The notes below the pieces were generated by a model that ran no database searches, had not been told where the DNA came from, and saw only the letters and a list, made by a program, of their open reading frames with translations. From Rhodospirillaceae bacterium (GTDB taxonomy: Bacteria > Pseudomonadota > Alphaproteobacteria > SP197), in contig PBNE01000021.1 of the NCBI GenBank assembly GCA_002722885.1, forward strand, positions 1-64,000: a stretch of DNA of 64,000 nt. The letters are read 5' to 3'. The translations under genes and the position numbers were made by a program. Each line of letters opens with the position of its first letter. The first letter of the stretch is position 1. Positions 7,629 through 16,462 of the stretch are shown in pieces.

Positions 7629-8108
7629 TCATGGCACGTCCAGGGCATGAAGGACGGTCCTTAGCCATGTGTCATTGTCGCTATCGATACGCTCGAAGCC
7701 CTTGATGTGATGGGGACGATCAACAAACAGCAGGTAGGTTGAGCCGATTTCGAAAGAGGCATAGATCAGACAGTCCGGACCTTTGGAGGAACGGCCTCCC
7801 TCTTCCTCTCAGAACTCCGGATCGTTGTGGCCTTGAAAATCACCCTCATTGACGTCCAGTGGCGCCGCGAGCTGAACCTCGAAGGCCGCGCCGAGGTCGC
7901 CGCGGAACAGATCAATCGTTTCGAAGGCATAGATCACGAAGTAATCGTGAGCGTTTCTTACGCCAATCACTTTGGCCAACACAATCTGCGTCGTGCGGTC
8001 CACGAGATGTGCAAAGGGCGTCGACGCAGCAGACATTCGACTGTCGCAGGCTTGGGCCGGCTGCGAGATAGCGATCATCAGGGCTACGACAAAGAGACAG
8101 AAACGCAT
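7629..8108 (-). pseudogene. secreted protein gene interrupted by an in-frame TGA
   Basis: The first 99 codons encode a signal peptide (MRFCLFVVALMIAISQPAQA) and a mature part ending NDPEF at a TGA. The same frame continues without another stop for 59 residues, reading EEEGGRSSKGPDCLIYASFE, then STYLLFVDRPHH and KGFERI, to a second TGA. The downstream part looks like genuine protein, with a DC...F...G..YLLF pattern I associate with small secreted proteins. A TGG to TGA change at the tryptophan expected after PEF would explain it. Selenocysteine is unlikely, as no SECIS-like context was seen. Function unknown. Confidence 0.7.
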
Positions 8109-8153
8109 CTGTCCTCCACGAGATCAGTCCGACGCACGCGTTCAATCGACTCC

Positions 8154-9023
8154 CTAAGATGACGCGCCGCGTTGGCTCGAGGCAAGGCACCAGCCCAATG
8201 TCACCATCACGATGGCGCCACCCACAAAGGTGGGCGCGCCCGGAATTTCCGAAAGGAAAAGCCAGCCCAAGAGCGGAACAAGCGGCATTTCAAGCGCACC
8301 CAGAAGTCCGGCTTCTGACGCTTTGATCCGACGCACGTCTTCGGCGAGCATAATCAGCGCGGCGGCGTGAGCGAGTCCGAAACCGGCGAGGAGCACGAAC
8401 TCCTCGAGCGAGACGTTCCACGGGTTGGTCATGGCCCAACCAACCGCGACAAGCTGCAGGCTCGAAACCGGCCCGACGGCCAGCGTCATCGGCCGGTCGG
8501 GCCAACGGCGCATGATGACCATCATTGGTTGCCATCAGAACGGTCATGGCGATCGCCAGCATGTCGCCGTGAGGTTGGGCGTCCCGGCCCAACCGCTGAC
8601 CATAACAACAACACCGACAAGACAGAATCCGGCAGCCACCATCGTGGCAAGCGCCGGGCGTTCCTGCATCAAAAGCCAACCGATCCCCGCAGCCGCGAAG
8701 GGGGCCGTGGCATAGATGATGCCGACATTCGCGATGGCGGTGTTCTTCAAGGCCGCGATGAAACAGATCGTTGCCACGCAGCCGGCGGTGGCCCCAGCCA
8801 AATCAGGCGCGCCGAGTTTCGTCGCATCGATGATGTCGCTGGGACCGTGCCGCCATGCGAGATAGGCCAGCATCATGCCGGCCGCCAACAGGCCGCGCCA
8901 GAACAGAACCGTCCAGACATTAGCCTCGACGCCCTTGGTGAAGGTGCCGGCAAAACTCCAGGCCACCGCGGAGCCGATGACAAGGAGGCGTCCCAGAGAC
9001 GCCTGTGGTTGGGATATTTTCAA
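8154..9023 (-). pseudogene. EamA/DMT-family transporter with two compensating frameshifts
   Basis: The N-terminal part (SAVAWSFAGTFTKGVEANVW, then VLFWRGLLAAGMML) and the C-terminal part (SSLQLVAVGWAMTNPW, LIMLAEDVRR, VPLLGWLFLSE) lie in one frame but are separated by stops. The missing link GDMLAIAMTVLMAT is found in another frame. A lost G near position 8577 and an extra base near 8530 account for this. The repaired protein would be about 290 residues with ten membrane helices, like the intact transporter that starts just to the right on the other strand. Substrate unknown. Confidence 0.8.
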
Positions 9024-9129
9024 GGGAGTCCCGCAATCTGACTGGCGCGCACCGTGTCACGGGCCGGCTGACAGCTCCCTGTCAGGACATTTGGTGGACG
9101 TTGTCCCGACAACGCCGTAACGAGGGGCC

Positions 9130-10032
9130 ATGTCCCTGCCCTTATCCCCGGACCGGCGGACTCTTGTGACCGGGTTTGCATTCGCTGTTCTGGTTGCCGT
9201 GATCTGGAGCGGCTGGATGGTCGCGTCGCGTTATGGTGCGACCAACACGCTGCTGGTGTCAGATGTGACGCTACTGCGTTTCGTCGGTTCCGGCCTGATC
9301 ATGCTGCCCGTGTTCATTGCCCGGCGGCGCGAACTGCTGGCAGCGGGATGGCGGCCCCTGCTGGTGCTCTCGATGATGGGCGGCGTGCCTTACAGCCTGA
9401 CGTCGGTCGGCGGCCTGCTGACGGCTCCGGCAGCCCAGGGCGCGGTGATCATTCCGGGCTGCTTGGCGGTGTTCGCAACCCTGCTTGGCTGGGCCTGGCT
9501 GAAGGAGCGGCCGGACGGAACACGTGTGCTGGGTCTAGTTCTGGTCGTGGCGTCCCTGGCCCTGCTCGGCCTTGACCAAACAAGCGGCGGCGCCTGGCAG
9601 GGCTACGCCTGGTTCATCGTGGGCGCCTTCATGTGGGCGGCCTTCACGGTGGGCACGCGGTTCTACGGCCTGCGCCCTCTCACAAACGTGGCCGTCATCG
9701 CGGTGATCCCGATGCTCTGGTACGTGCCACTGGTGCTGGCCTCCGACCCCACGATGATCCCCGTGGCTCCCTGGCACGAATCCATCCTGCAGCTTGTCTA
9801 CCAGGGGCTCCTGGCCGGAGCCGTCGCGCCAATCCTCTACACCGGCGCCATCCGCACAATCGGTCCGCAGCGATCAGCTCTGGTGATGGTTCTGGTGCCG
9901 GTGCTCGCGACGCTTCAGGCCTGGCTGCTGCTGGCCGAGGAACCGGGCTCGTTCACCATTGCTGGCATTGTTCTGGTGCTGCCGGGCTTGGCTCTGGCCG
10001 GCGGTGCGGTCAGGCTTCGCCGGGCTCGGTAG
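9130..10032 (+). CDS. EamA/DMT-family transporter
   Basis: An intact 300-residue integral membrane protein with about ten hydrophobic helices arranged as two EamA repeats, starting FAVLVAVIWSGWMVASRYG. GLDQTSGGAWQGYAWFIVGA begins the second half and AEEPGSFTIAGIVLVLPGL closes it. The family moves small metabolites or amino acids across the inner membrane; the substrate cannot be read from sequence. It is divergent from a decayed transporter of the same superfamily about 100 bases away, and its 3' end overlaps the small zinc-ribbon gene. Confidence 0.9.
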   Translation: MSLPLSPDRRTLVTGFAFAVLVAVIWSGWMVASRYGATNTLLVSDVTLLRFVGSGLIMLPVFIARRRELLAAGWRPLLVLSMMGGVPYSLTSVGGLLTAPAAQGAVIIPGCLAVFATLLGWAWLKERPDGTRVLGLVLVVASLALLGLDQTSGGAWQGYAWFIVGAFMWAAFTVGTRFYGLRPLTNVAVIAVIPMLWYVPLVLASDPTMIPVAPWHESILQLVYQGLLAGAVAPILYTGAIRTIGPQRSALVMVLVPVLATLQAWLLLAEEPGSFTIAGIVLVLPGLALAGGAVRLRRAR

Positions 10033-10174
10033 TCCGGGATTGGGGCGCAACACAGGGCGCTCCCCCGCAGCACAGATCGACATTGGTGTGGCAGACCGAA
10101 CACTGAACATGACCGTGAACGTCAACGGGGTATGCAGTGGGATCGTTGCAAAACGGGCAGACAAACTCAGCCAC
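10010..10174 (-). CDS. 54-residue zinc-ribbon-like protein (not in the ORF track)
   Basis: A GTG start preceded by AAGGTAGG opens a 54-codon frame encoding two CxxC pairs (VCPFCNDP and CSVCHTN) and then a CCGGAPC segment. The HGHVQCSVCHTNVD block resembles small single-ribbon proteins I have seen in proteobacteria and cyanobacteria. It should bind one zinc in the cytoplasm. The frame overlaps the convergent transporter gene by 23 bases. The good ribosome-binding site and the cysteine pattern make it credible. Function unknown. Confidence 0.6.
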   Translation of the reverse strand: MAEFVCPFCNDPTAYPVDVHGHVQCSVCHTNVDLCCGGAPCVAPQSRTTEPGEA

Positions 10175-10185
10175 AAAAACCTACC

Positions 10186-10692
10186 TTAACGACAGAGGCC
10201 GGATGACCCTTCGGCACAGATGCGTTCGCCGTCGGTCCAGATCGCGCCTGACAGATCGGCTCCCGTGAAATCCGCGTCTCGCAGGTTCGCGCCGGTGAAG
10301 TCGACACCGCGGAGATTAGTAAAGAGGAACTTGGCGTCACGCGCCGAAACATCCCGCATCGATGCTCCCGTGAGATCGGCCCGATCAAACCGTGCGGCCG
10401 TGAGCAAAGCACCATCGAACAACGCATCAACCAGGATCGATTCAACAAAACGCGTGCGATAACCGTTGATCTCGCGGAAGTCACCCGCAGCCAGGTCGGC
10501 ACTGCTGAGGGCGGCGTTGCGCAGGTTCGCGCCAAACACCTCCAGACCGGAATAGTCGACGCCGGTCAGGTCACAGGTGCGCCAGTCGACCCCCGGCTCG
10601 GGCAGGTCATTGCATCCGGCACGCGCTTCGCCGGTCACCAAAGCCAAAACAAAAGCGGCGGCAACGAGCATCGTCCATGGGGATTTGATCAT
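10186..10692 (-). CDS. exported pentapeptide-repeat protein
   Basis: The start used is the internal ATG giving MIKSPWTMLVAAAFVLALVTGEARAG, a clear Sec signal peptide; the longer track ORF adds an unlikely leader. The 168-residue protein has pentapeptide repeats of the A(D/N)Lxx type (LEVFGANLRNAALSSADLAA, FDRADLTGAS, VDFTGANLRDADFTGADLSG), which fold as a right-handed quadrilateral beta helix. Cysteines flank the repeats and could form a disulfide near the C-terminus. The protein is likely periplasmic. Function unknown. Confidence 0.85.
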   Translation of the reverse strand: MIKSPWTMLVAAAFVLALVTGEARAGCNDLPEPGVDWRTCDLTGVDYSGLEVFGANLRNAALSSADLAAGDFREINGYRTRFVESILVDALFDGALLTAARFDRADLTGASMRDVSARDAKFLFTNLRGVDFTGANLRDADFTGADLSGAIWTDGERICAEGSSGLCR

Positions 10693-10748
10693 GCTGCCAT
10701 GACACCATCGTCGCGCGCGGCTGGCAACCGGGATTGTTCGAAGATCCT

Positions 10749-11306
10749 TCATTCCGGGAACAGGCAACCGGTACAGGGGTTGTAGCCCAGCCGTTGCCCT
10801 TCGCGCCAGGCTTTGGGGTGGACCCAATCGCCCTGCCACACGCCGCGCCCGGCGCTGAAGGCCCGCGACTCGGCGGACTGAAGATTGTTCGCGAAATAGG
10901 CATCAGATGTCCCCATGCCCGCGCGCAGGACATGTTCACCAATATCGAACTCGCCGTCGCGACACAGCATCGTCTGTGCGCCATCGGGCTCGTAGCCGCA
11001 CGGCAGGCAGCTGAGCTGGCGCCCCTCGAGCAACGCGGCCAGGGTGTCGCGCGCCTCGATCCCGCAGGACCACCACTCACCATCAACCCGGCATACCTGG
11101 TAGAGCTCCGGCGCCTCGATACTGACCAGCCGGACCACATCGGTCAGCCCGTTCGTGCGGGTCAGCATCAGCGTGTCGCCATCGATCGCCTCCCCTGTCC
11201 CTTCCACGGCAGGCGGTTGGCATTCCGCCGTGATGGGATCCCAGAACGCTTGGGCAGCTAGCATGCAGGCAGCGAATGACAGGGCAAGAACGAAACAACG
11301 AAGCAT
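10749..11306 (-). CDS. exported staphylococcal-nuclease-like (SNase) protein
   Basis: Beginning at MLRCFVLALSFAACMLAAQA, a signal peptide, the protein has 185 residues. Starts further upstream would run into the tRNA-His gene. The SNase/OB-fold core is visible as GEAIDGDTLML...VVRLVSIEAPEL near residues 35-65 and GMGTSDAYFANN followed by SAESRAFSAGRGVWQGDW later. GDTL and the RL..I.APE motif match, but the spacing of catalytic Arg and Glu residues is hard to judge. Eight or more cysteines in the mature part suggest disulfides in the periplasm. It may be a nuclease or only a fold relative. Confidence 0.7.
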   Translation of the reverse strand: MLRCFVLALSFAACMLAAQAFWDPITAECQPPAVEGTGEAIDGDTLMLTRTNGLTDVVRLVSIEAPELYQVCRVDGEWWSCGIEARDTLAALLEGRQLSCLPCGYEPDGAQTMLCRDGEFDIGEHVLRAGMGTSDAYFANNLQSAESRAFSAGRGVWQGDWVHPKAWREGQRLGYNPCTGCLFPE

Positions 11307-11369
11307 GGCGCATGCTAACGAGCACACACGGTAGACGCACAGCTCTTGTCGATCACATTTGGGAAGGGA

Positions 11370-11447
11370 TGGGGTGGCTAGTCGGATTCGAACCGACGAC
11401 CTCCTGGACCACAACCAGGCGCTCTAACCGACTGAGCTATAGCCACC
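11370..11447 (-). tRNA. tRNA-His (GTG anticodon)
   Basis: A full cloverleaf: acceptor GTGGCTA/TAGCCAC with the extra 5' G specific to tRNA-His, D-arm AGCTCAGTCGGTTAGAGC, anticodon loop TTGTGGT with GTG, T-arm GGTTCGAATCC and an encoded CCA. Confidence 0.97.
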
Positions 11448-11590
11448 ACCGGGGTTGCCGCAGGCAGGGCACGATGACATGAATTGACATGGCGCGCACC
11501 TTGGGCGGGCGCGCGTCTGTACGATGAAGGCCTGCCGTGGTCAACATTCTCGGCAGCGATATCTGCACCCGGAACAGGCGGACCGTTTTC

Positions 11591-12754
11591 ATGATCCCTG
11601 CCGACAATCTCCAAAACATGGGCTCTGAATCCGCCTTCGCCGTTCTTGCGCGTGCCACGGAGCTGGCGACCCAGGGACACGACATCATCAATCTGGGGAT
11701 CGGCCAACCCGACTTCCGCACACCCGAACACATCGTGGAGGCCGGAATCAGGGCCCTGCGAGACGGTCATCACGGCTACACGCCGGCACCGGGCATGATG
11801 GCTCTGCGCGAGGCCGTCTCCGCAGATGTGCTTCGCCACCGCGGTGTCTCGGTATCGGCCGAGCAGGTCATGGTGGTGCCGGGCGGCAAGATGACGATGT
11901 TCTTCGCCATCCTGATGTTCGGCCAACCCGGCGCCGAAATTCTCTATCCCAATCCCGGCTTTCCGATCTACGAATCGATGATCCGCTACGGCGGCGCCAC
12001 GGCGGTTCCGATCGAACTTCATGAGAGCACCGGATTTTCGTTTCGGGCCGACGAGGTGCTGGCGCGGCTGAACGACAGATCCCGTCTCCTCATCATCAAC
12101 AGCCCCGGCAACCCCACAGGCGGTGTGATCGACGACGCCGAACTCGACCGCCTGGTCGCAGGCCTCGAAGCCTTCCCCGAGGTTGCTGTTCTCTCGGACG
12201 AAATCTACAGCCGGCTGCTGTTCGACAAGCGCCGGCACAAAAGCCTTTTGGACTATGAGAGCATCCGGGATCGGGTGATCGTGCTGGACGGCTGGTCGAA
12301 GACTTATGCCATGACCGGCTGGCGCGCGGGCTACGGCATCTGGCCCGACGCCCTGGTGCCCTACATCGAAAAGATGATCGTGAATGCCAACTCCTGCACC
12401 AACGCGGCAACCCAGATGGCCTGTATCGCCGCGCTCGAGGGGCCGCAGGACAGTGTGGAGACCATGCGTGCAGCCTTTGCCCAACGGCGTGAGGTCATTG
12501 TCGACTTGCTGGATGCCCTGCCCGGCTTCCGCTGTATCAGGCCAGGGGGTGCGTTTTATGCCTTTCCCAATATCGAGGGCACCGGACGCACGTCCCGCGA
12601 TCTGGGCCACGACCTTCTGGAAACCTGCGGCGTGGCGACCATCCATGGCACCAGCTTCGGCGCGATGGGCGAAGGCTTTGTGCGCTTTTCCTATGCTGCA
12701 TCCATGGACAACATCCGCAAAGCCGCCCAGCGGATCAGCGATTATCTGGGCTAG
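11591..12754 (+). CDS. class I/II PLP-dependent aminotransferase (aspartate-aminotransferase-like)
   Basis: A fold-type I aminotransferase of 387 residues from the ATG giving MIPADNLQNMGSESAF; the track start is 18 codons upstream. INLGIGQPDFRTPEHIVEA is the N-terminal substrate region, NSPGNPTGG follows, and DGWSKTYAMTGWRAGYG carries the PLP lysine. Such enzymes use 2-oxoglutarate or pyruvate with amino acids; the specificity is open. Its stop overlaps the end of a decayed LysR-type regulator on the other strand. Confidence 0.88.
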   Translation: MIPADNLQNMGSESAFAVLARATELATQGHDIINLGIGQPDFRTPEHIVEAGIRALRDGHHGYTPAPGMMALREAVSADVLRHRGVSVSAEQVMVVPGGKMTMFFAILMFGQPGAEILYPNPGFPIYESMIRYGGATAVPIELHESTGFSFRADEVLARLNDRSRLLIINSPGNPTGGVIDDAELDRLVAGLEAFPEVAVLSDEIYSRLLFDKRRHKSLLDYESIRDRVIVLDGWSKTYAMTGWRAGYGIWPDALVPYIEKMIVNANSCTNAATQMACIAALEGPQDSVETMRAAFAQRREVIVDLLDALPGFRCIRPGGAFYAFPNIEGTGRTSRDLGHDLLETCGVATIHGTSFGAMGEGFVRFSYAASMDNIRKAAQRISDYLG

Positions 12755-13600
12755 TGCAAAGATCGAACAAGCGCATCGAGCACCTTCGTGTGGTTCCCAA
12801 TGGATGACTCCAACTCCGGGGTTTCTGTCACAAGCGCCAGGTCTGTGGAAACGGCCTGACCAGATCGCCCCGACGAATTGAGTCCTCGACCAAGAGGTGA
12901 TGCCCAATCAGGATTCCGGCTCCAGCCAAAGCCTCGGCAAGGGCAATGCTGTAATTGGGAGTATCTAGAACCTCTCTGGATATCGGGAAGCAGGCAGGAC
13001 ACGGAAACACACCACACGGCCCAGTCTTCCGACCAGGTGTCGTCGTGCAGGAGAGGATGGAAACCGAGGTCACTGTGCTTATGGATGTTCTTGGCAAGGC
13101 CCGGTGTACAAACCCGAAAATCTGATCCTCGGCTATCACAGTCTCACCGCAGTCGCCGGTCGGCTGACTCATGAACAGACTCAGATCAAACAAGTCTCGC
13201 GAAAGATTGGGGGCATCTTCGAGCACCGTCACTGCGACTGACGTGTCAGGCAGCGCCTTTCTGATCCCGGGCAATCTCGGCATGAGCCAGAGTTGTGCAA
13301 TGCCGCGACCTGAAAGAAGTGCTTACCGGCCGACGCCCTGAGGTTTCGCACCGCGTGACCCAACGCATCAAACCCCTGTTCGAACTCCGGTGCCAAACAC
13401 AAGCCATCAGCCGTAAGCCGGACGCCCTGCGAGCGCCGCTCGAAGAGCGCAACGCCCGCCCAATTCTCCAGGGCCCGGATGTGCTGTGAGATTGCACCGG
13501 GTGTGACACCGAGTTTTCCGGCAACCAATGAAGCTCTGGCCGAGGCCGGTGCCAGTGTCGCCAAGAACAGCTACCCCCCTCTACGGCCAGGACGTGGACG
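12751..13600 (-). pseudogene. LysR-type (GcvA-like) transcriptional regulator, multiply frameshifted
   Basis: Pieces in three frames assemble into one regulator. They are an HTH part (VAGKLGVTPGAISQHIRALE, LFERRSQGVRLTADG), then QLWLMPRLPGIRKALPD, CTPGLAKNIHKHSDLGFHPL with DDTWSEDWAVW, LAEALAGAGILIGHHLLVED, and finally ETPELESSIGNHTKVLDALV. At least four frame changes are needed, so it is a decayed gene. The pattern resembles GcvA-type LysR regulators, with the effector domain C-terminal. No intact target is obvious beside it; its remnant 3' end touches the aminotransferase. Confidence 0.8.
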
Positions 13601-14019
13601 TGCGCCTTTCGGACCGCACGTCAAGCCAGATCCACTGGGTTGCGCTTGACGTCGCCGCAGGCGGCGTGGGTCACTACCCCCACTCAAACTTAGTTCACAT
13701 CGACAGCGGTCCGGTCCACACTTGGTAGAACCCGGTTTCACCGGCATCAGTTAACAAGCAGAACGCGCCGTGACCTGGGCATGTGAACGCCCAGCCATGA
13801 TGTACGCCTTCAGGAAAGGGCGTTGGTGCTGAACGGCGCCTGACGGTCCAGGCGACAACATCCGCGCGCGGGGTGACCATTCTCCCAGTGCGGCACCCTG
13901 AATACTTCGCGCCCTGCACCGGATTCGCCACGATACTGATTCGCTGTTAGTCTTTACAACAAGAGCAAGAGCCAATTTCAAGGCCACCTCAGCTATCAAC
14001 GAATTCGGGAGATAACATC
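13601..14019. other. intergenic stretch without a recognised gene
   Basis: About 420 bases between the decayed regulator and the binding-protein gene. A leftward ORF of 78 codons ends with a segment that looks protein-like (WAFTCPGHGAFCLLTDAGE), but I recognise no family and see no start signal. It may be more gene remnant. A usable ribosome-binding site (GGGAGAT) for the next gene lies at the right end. Confidence 0.4.
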
Positions 14020-15144
14020 ATGGTTTCACGTGACCCAGTCGACCAACTGCTTTCAGGCCGCATGGACCGCCGCACGCTGCACAAGACAATGAGCGCGCTC
14101 GGGTTGAGCCTTGCGGCCACTTCGCTCGGCGGACAGGGTGCGTCAGCACAGGACGGCAACGAGGTCGAGTACTTCACTTGGGCGGGCTACGAACTGCCGG
14201 AGTTCCATCAGGCGTACATCGACAAACACGGCGTATCGCCTGACATCAGCTACTTCAGCGGAACCTCGGAAGCCAAGAGCAAGATCCTGGCTGGCTTTCA
14301 GGTCGATGTGATTCACCCCTGCTCGGGCAGCGTCACCGAATGGTATGCCGCGGGAATCATCGAGCCGATCGACACCTCACGCCTGAAGTACTGGGGTGAC
14401 TACTTCGAGCCCCTCAGGAACATCAGCTCGACCAAGACCCCAAACGGCGAGAGTCTTTTCATTCCTTGGGACTGGGGCAATTCGTCGATCCTCTACCGCA
14501 CCGACCTTGTCGACATTGAGGAGGAATCCTGGGGCCTGCTGTTTGACGAGCGCTACAAAGGCAGGCTGGCGACTTACGATGCCCCGCAGCCCGGGGTGCA
14601 GGTCGCGGCCCAGGTACTCGGTTTCACCAACCTCGATTCCCTCAACGACCAACAGCTCGCCGAAATCCGGGTGCTGCTCGAAAAGCAGAGGGAACTGCTG
14701 CGCTTCTACTGGGAGAGCCAGTCGGAAGCCGGACAGGCCATGGTCAATGGTGAACTGGTCGCGACCTATGCCTGGAACGACCTCTACAAGACGGTCAGCG
14801 ACCAGGGGCTGCCGGTGAAGTACATGGCGCCCAAGGAAGGTGCGCGCAACTGGGTTTGCGGCTTCGTGCTGGCCAACCAGGAATCCCGCACCGCAAGCGA
14901 CGAGAAGATCTACGATTTCCTCGACGCCATGATGTCGGCCGAGGCCGGCGCCTATCTGATCGACGCCTACAGCTACGGTGCCTCGAACGAAAAGTCCTTC
15001 GACATGGTTCCGGCCGAGCGGATTGCCGAGACCGGCCTCAGCGATCCCGAGGCCTTCCTGGCCAAAGGCATCCTGGCTCCGATCCCGCCGGAGTTCGACG
15101 AAAAGTACATCCTACTGTGGGAAGAGGTGAAACTGGGCATGTAA
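14020..15144 (+). CDS. periplasmic solute-binding protein, spermidine/putrescine (PotD) type
   Basis: A 374-residue extracellular solute-binding protein. The N-terminus MDRRTLHKTMSALGLSLAATSL resembles a Tat signal (RRTLHK) and is followed by QDGNEVEYFTWAGYELPEF, the start typical of PotD/PotF proteins. PWDWGNSSILYRTDLV, YAWNDLYKTV and GLSDPEAFLAKG fit the two-lobe fold. It should capture a polyamine or related organic cation for an ABC importer. No permease or ATPase gene is adjacent, so it is an orphan here. A terminator-like hairpin follows. Confidence 0.85.
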   Translation: MVSRDPVDQLLSGRMDRRTLHKTMSALGLSLAATSLGGQGASAQDGNEVEYFTWAGYELPEFHQAYIDKHGVSPDISYFSGTSEAKSKILAGFQVDVIHPCSGSVTEWYAAGIIEPIDTSRLKYWGDYFEPLRNISSTKTPNGESLFIPWDWGNSSILYRTDLVDIEEESWGLLFDERYKGRLATYDAPQPGVQVAAQVLGFTNLDSLNDQQLAEIRVLLEKQRELLRFYWESQSEAGQAMVNGELVATYAWNDLYKTVSDQGLPVKYMAPKEGARNWVCGFVLANQESRTASDEKIYDFLDAMMSAEAGAYLIDAYSYGASNEKSFDMVPAERIAETGLSDPEAFLAKGILAPIPPEFDEKYILLWEEVKLGM

Positions 15145-15182
15145 GAGCCGCAGTGCCCCAGGGTACTGTTTGGCCAAGAGGT

Positions 15183-15226
15183 AGGCTCATACAGGCGTCG
15201 CGGTGCGACCTTGTGTGAGCCTTCTT
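15183..15226 (+). terminator. terminator-like hairpin between convergent genes
   Basis: Arms AGGCTCA and TGAGCCT enclose a second strong stem (GTCGC with GCGAC) and are followed by CTTCTT. It lies between the binding-protein gene and the convergent aminotransferase gene and probably ends the rightward transcript. Confidence 0.6.
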
Positions 15227-15232
15227 CGTTCT

Positions 15233-16393
15233 TCAGGCACCGAAGTGGTCGCTGAGTTTCTTGCTGGCGTCATCGAGGATCGCGTCCTGCTTGGAAAAGC
15301 AGAACCGGGCCAGGTCTTCGACCTTGGCCGACCTAAAAAAAACGCTGACCGGCACCGCCGTCACCCCGGCCTCGACCGTGATGTGACGGCAGAACTCCAC
15401 ATCGGTGCCGTTGAACCCGAGCGGCCGGAAATCCGCACTGACGAAATAGGTGCCTTCTGACGGCAACACATCGAACCCGACCTTCTCGAGACCCGCGACG
15501 AGCCGGTCTCGCTTGGCCTGCATGCCGCCTGCCAAGCCCTCGAAGTAGCTGTCGTCCTTGGCCAAACCGTAGGCGACCGCCTTCTGCAGATTGGGCGGCG
15601 TCGTGAAGGTGATGAACTGGTGGGTCTTGGCAATCACGCCCATCAGCTCGGCCGGGCCTTCGATCCAGCCGACCTTCCAGCCCGTGAGGGAGAAGATCTT
15701 GCCCGCGGAGGCGATCCGCAGCGTGCGCTCGCGCATGCCCGGAAGGCCGGCGATCGGAATGTGCTGCAGACCGTCGAACAGCAGGTGCTCGTAGACCTCA
15801 TCGCACAGGCAGATGACATCGTGCTCAATGCAGAGCCGGGCGATGGTTTCGAGTTCCTCGCGGCGGAACACCTTCGACGCCGGGTTCATCGGATTGTTGA
15901 GAAGGATCATCTTGGTCTTCGGACCGAACGCCGCTTCGAGCTCAGCCAGCGGCAGCGACCACTCGGGCGGCTGCAGGCTGACGTAGCGCGGCACGGCACC
16001 CGACCGCTCGACGATGGGCGGATAGGAGTCGTAGAGCGGCTCCAGCAGGATCACCTCATCGCCGGGGTTGAGCAGTCCGAAGAAGCAGTCGGCCAGAGCC
16101 TCGGTCGCCCCGGATGTCACCACGATCTCGCTCCGCCAGTCGTAGTCCAGACTATAGAAGCGCCGGGCGTGCGCCTGGATCGCCTGGCGCAGCTCCGGCA
16201 GGCCGGTCATGGGCGGGTACTGGTTGGGTCCCTCGAGCAGAGCATCGGCAGCAATGCGGCGCACATCTTCGGGCCCGTCCTGATCCGGAAAGCCCTGCCC
16301 CAGATTAATCGAGCCGTACTCCATCGCCAGGCGCGACATGACCTCAAAGACGGTCGTGCCCAGGCCCGCCATGGTGTTGTTGGCCGGTTTCAT
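15233..16393 (-). CDS. class I/II PLP-dependent aminotransferase
   Basis: From the ATG preceded by AGGGAGA the protein has 386 residues, beginning MKPANNTMAGLGTTVFEVMS. SINLGQGFPDQDGPEDVRR is typical of kynurenine/methionine aminotransferase-like enzymes. Further motifs are YPPMTGLPELRQAI, VVTSGATEALADC, LLNNPMNPASKVF, and SAGKIFSLTGWKVGW with the PLP lysine. It probably acts on aromatic or sulfur amino acids, but specificity is not readable. It is convergent with the binding-protein gene and divergent from the DUF2161 gene. Confidence 0.88.
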   Translation of the reverse strand: MKPANNTMAGLGTTVFEVMSRLAMEYGSINLGQGFPDQDGPEDVRRIAADALLEGPNQYPPMTGLPELRQAIQAHARRFYSLDYDWRSEIVVTSGATEALADCFFGLLNPGDEVILLEPLYDSYPPIVERSGAVPRYVSLQPPEWSLPLAELEAAFGPKTKMILLNNPMNPASKVFRREELETIARLCIEHDVICLCDEVYEHLLFDGLQHIPIAGLPGMRERTLRIASAGKIFSLTGWKVGWIEGPAELMGVIAKTHQFITFTTPPNLQKAVAYGLAKDDSYFEGLAGGMQAKRDRLVAGLEKVGFDVLPSEGTYFVSADFRPLGFNGTDVEFCRHITVEAGVTAVPVSVFFRSAKVEDLARFCFSKQDAILDDASKKLSDHFGA

Positions 16394-16462
16394 GCTCTTC
16401 TCCCTGGAAACCGGCGCGACCTTGCCGAACTCGGCGCATCGTGGCAACAGTTCGGACACACT

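Noticed and set aside
7809-7811. Selenocysteine at the in-frame TGA
   Set aside because: No cysteine-like catalytic context and no SECIS-like hairpin directly after the TGA; a TGG to TGA change at an expected tryptophan fits better.
11378-12907. 509-codon leftward ORF
   Set aside because: Antisense to the aminotransferase gene and crossing the tRNA-His gene; composition is typical of a shadow frame in GC-rich DNA (His, Gly and Arg rich, no motifs).
15620-16462. First part of the 518-codon rightward ORF
   Set aside because: Antisense to the leftward aminotransferase; only the part from the internal ATG at 16463 has recognisable family sequence (DUF2161).
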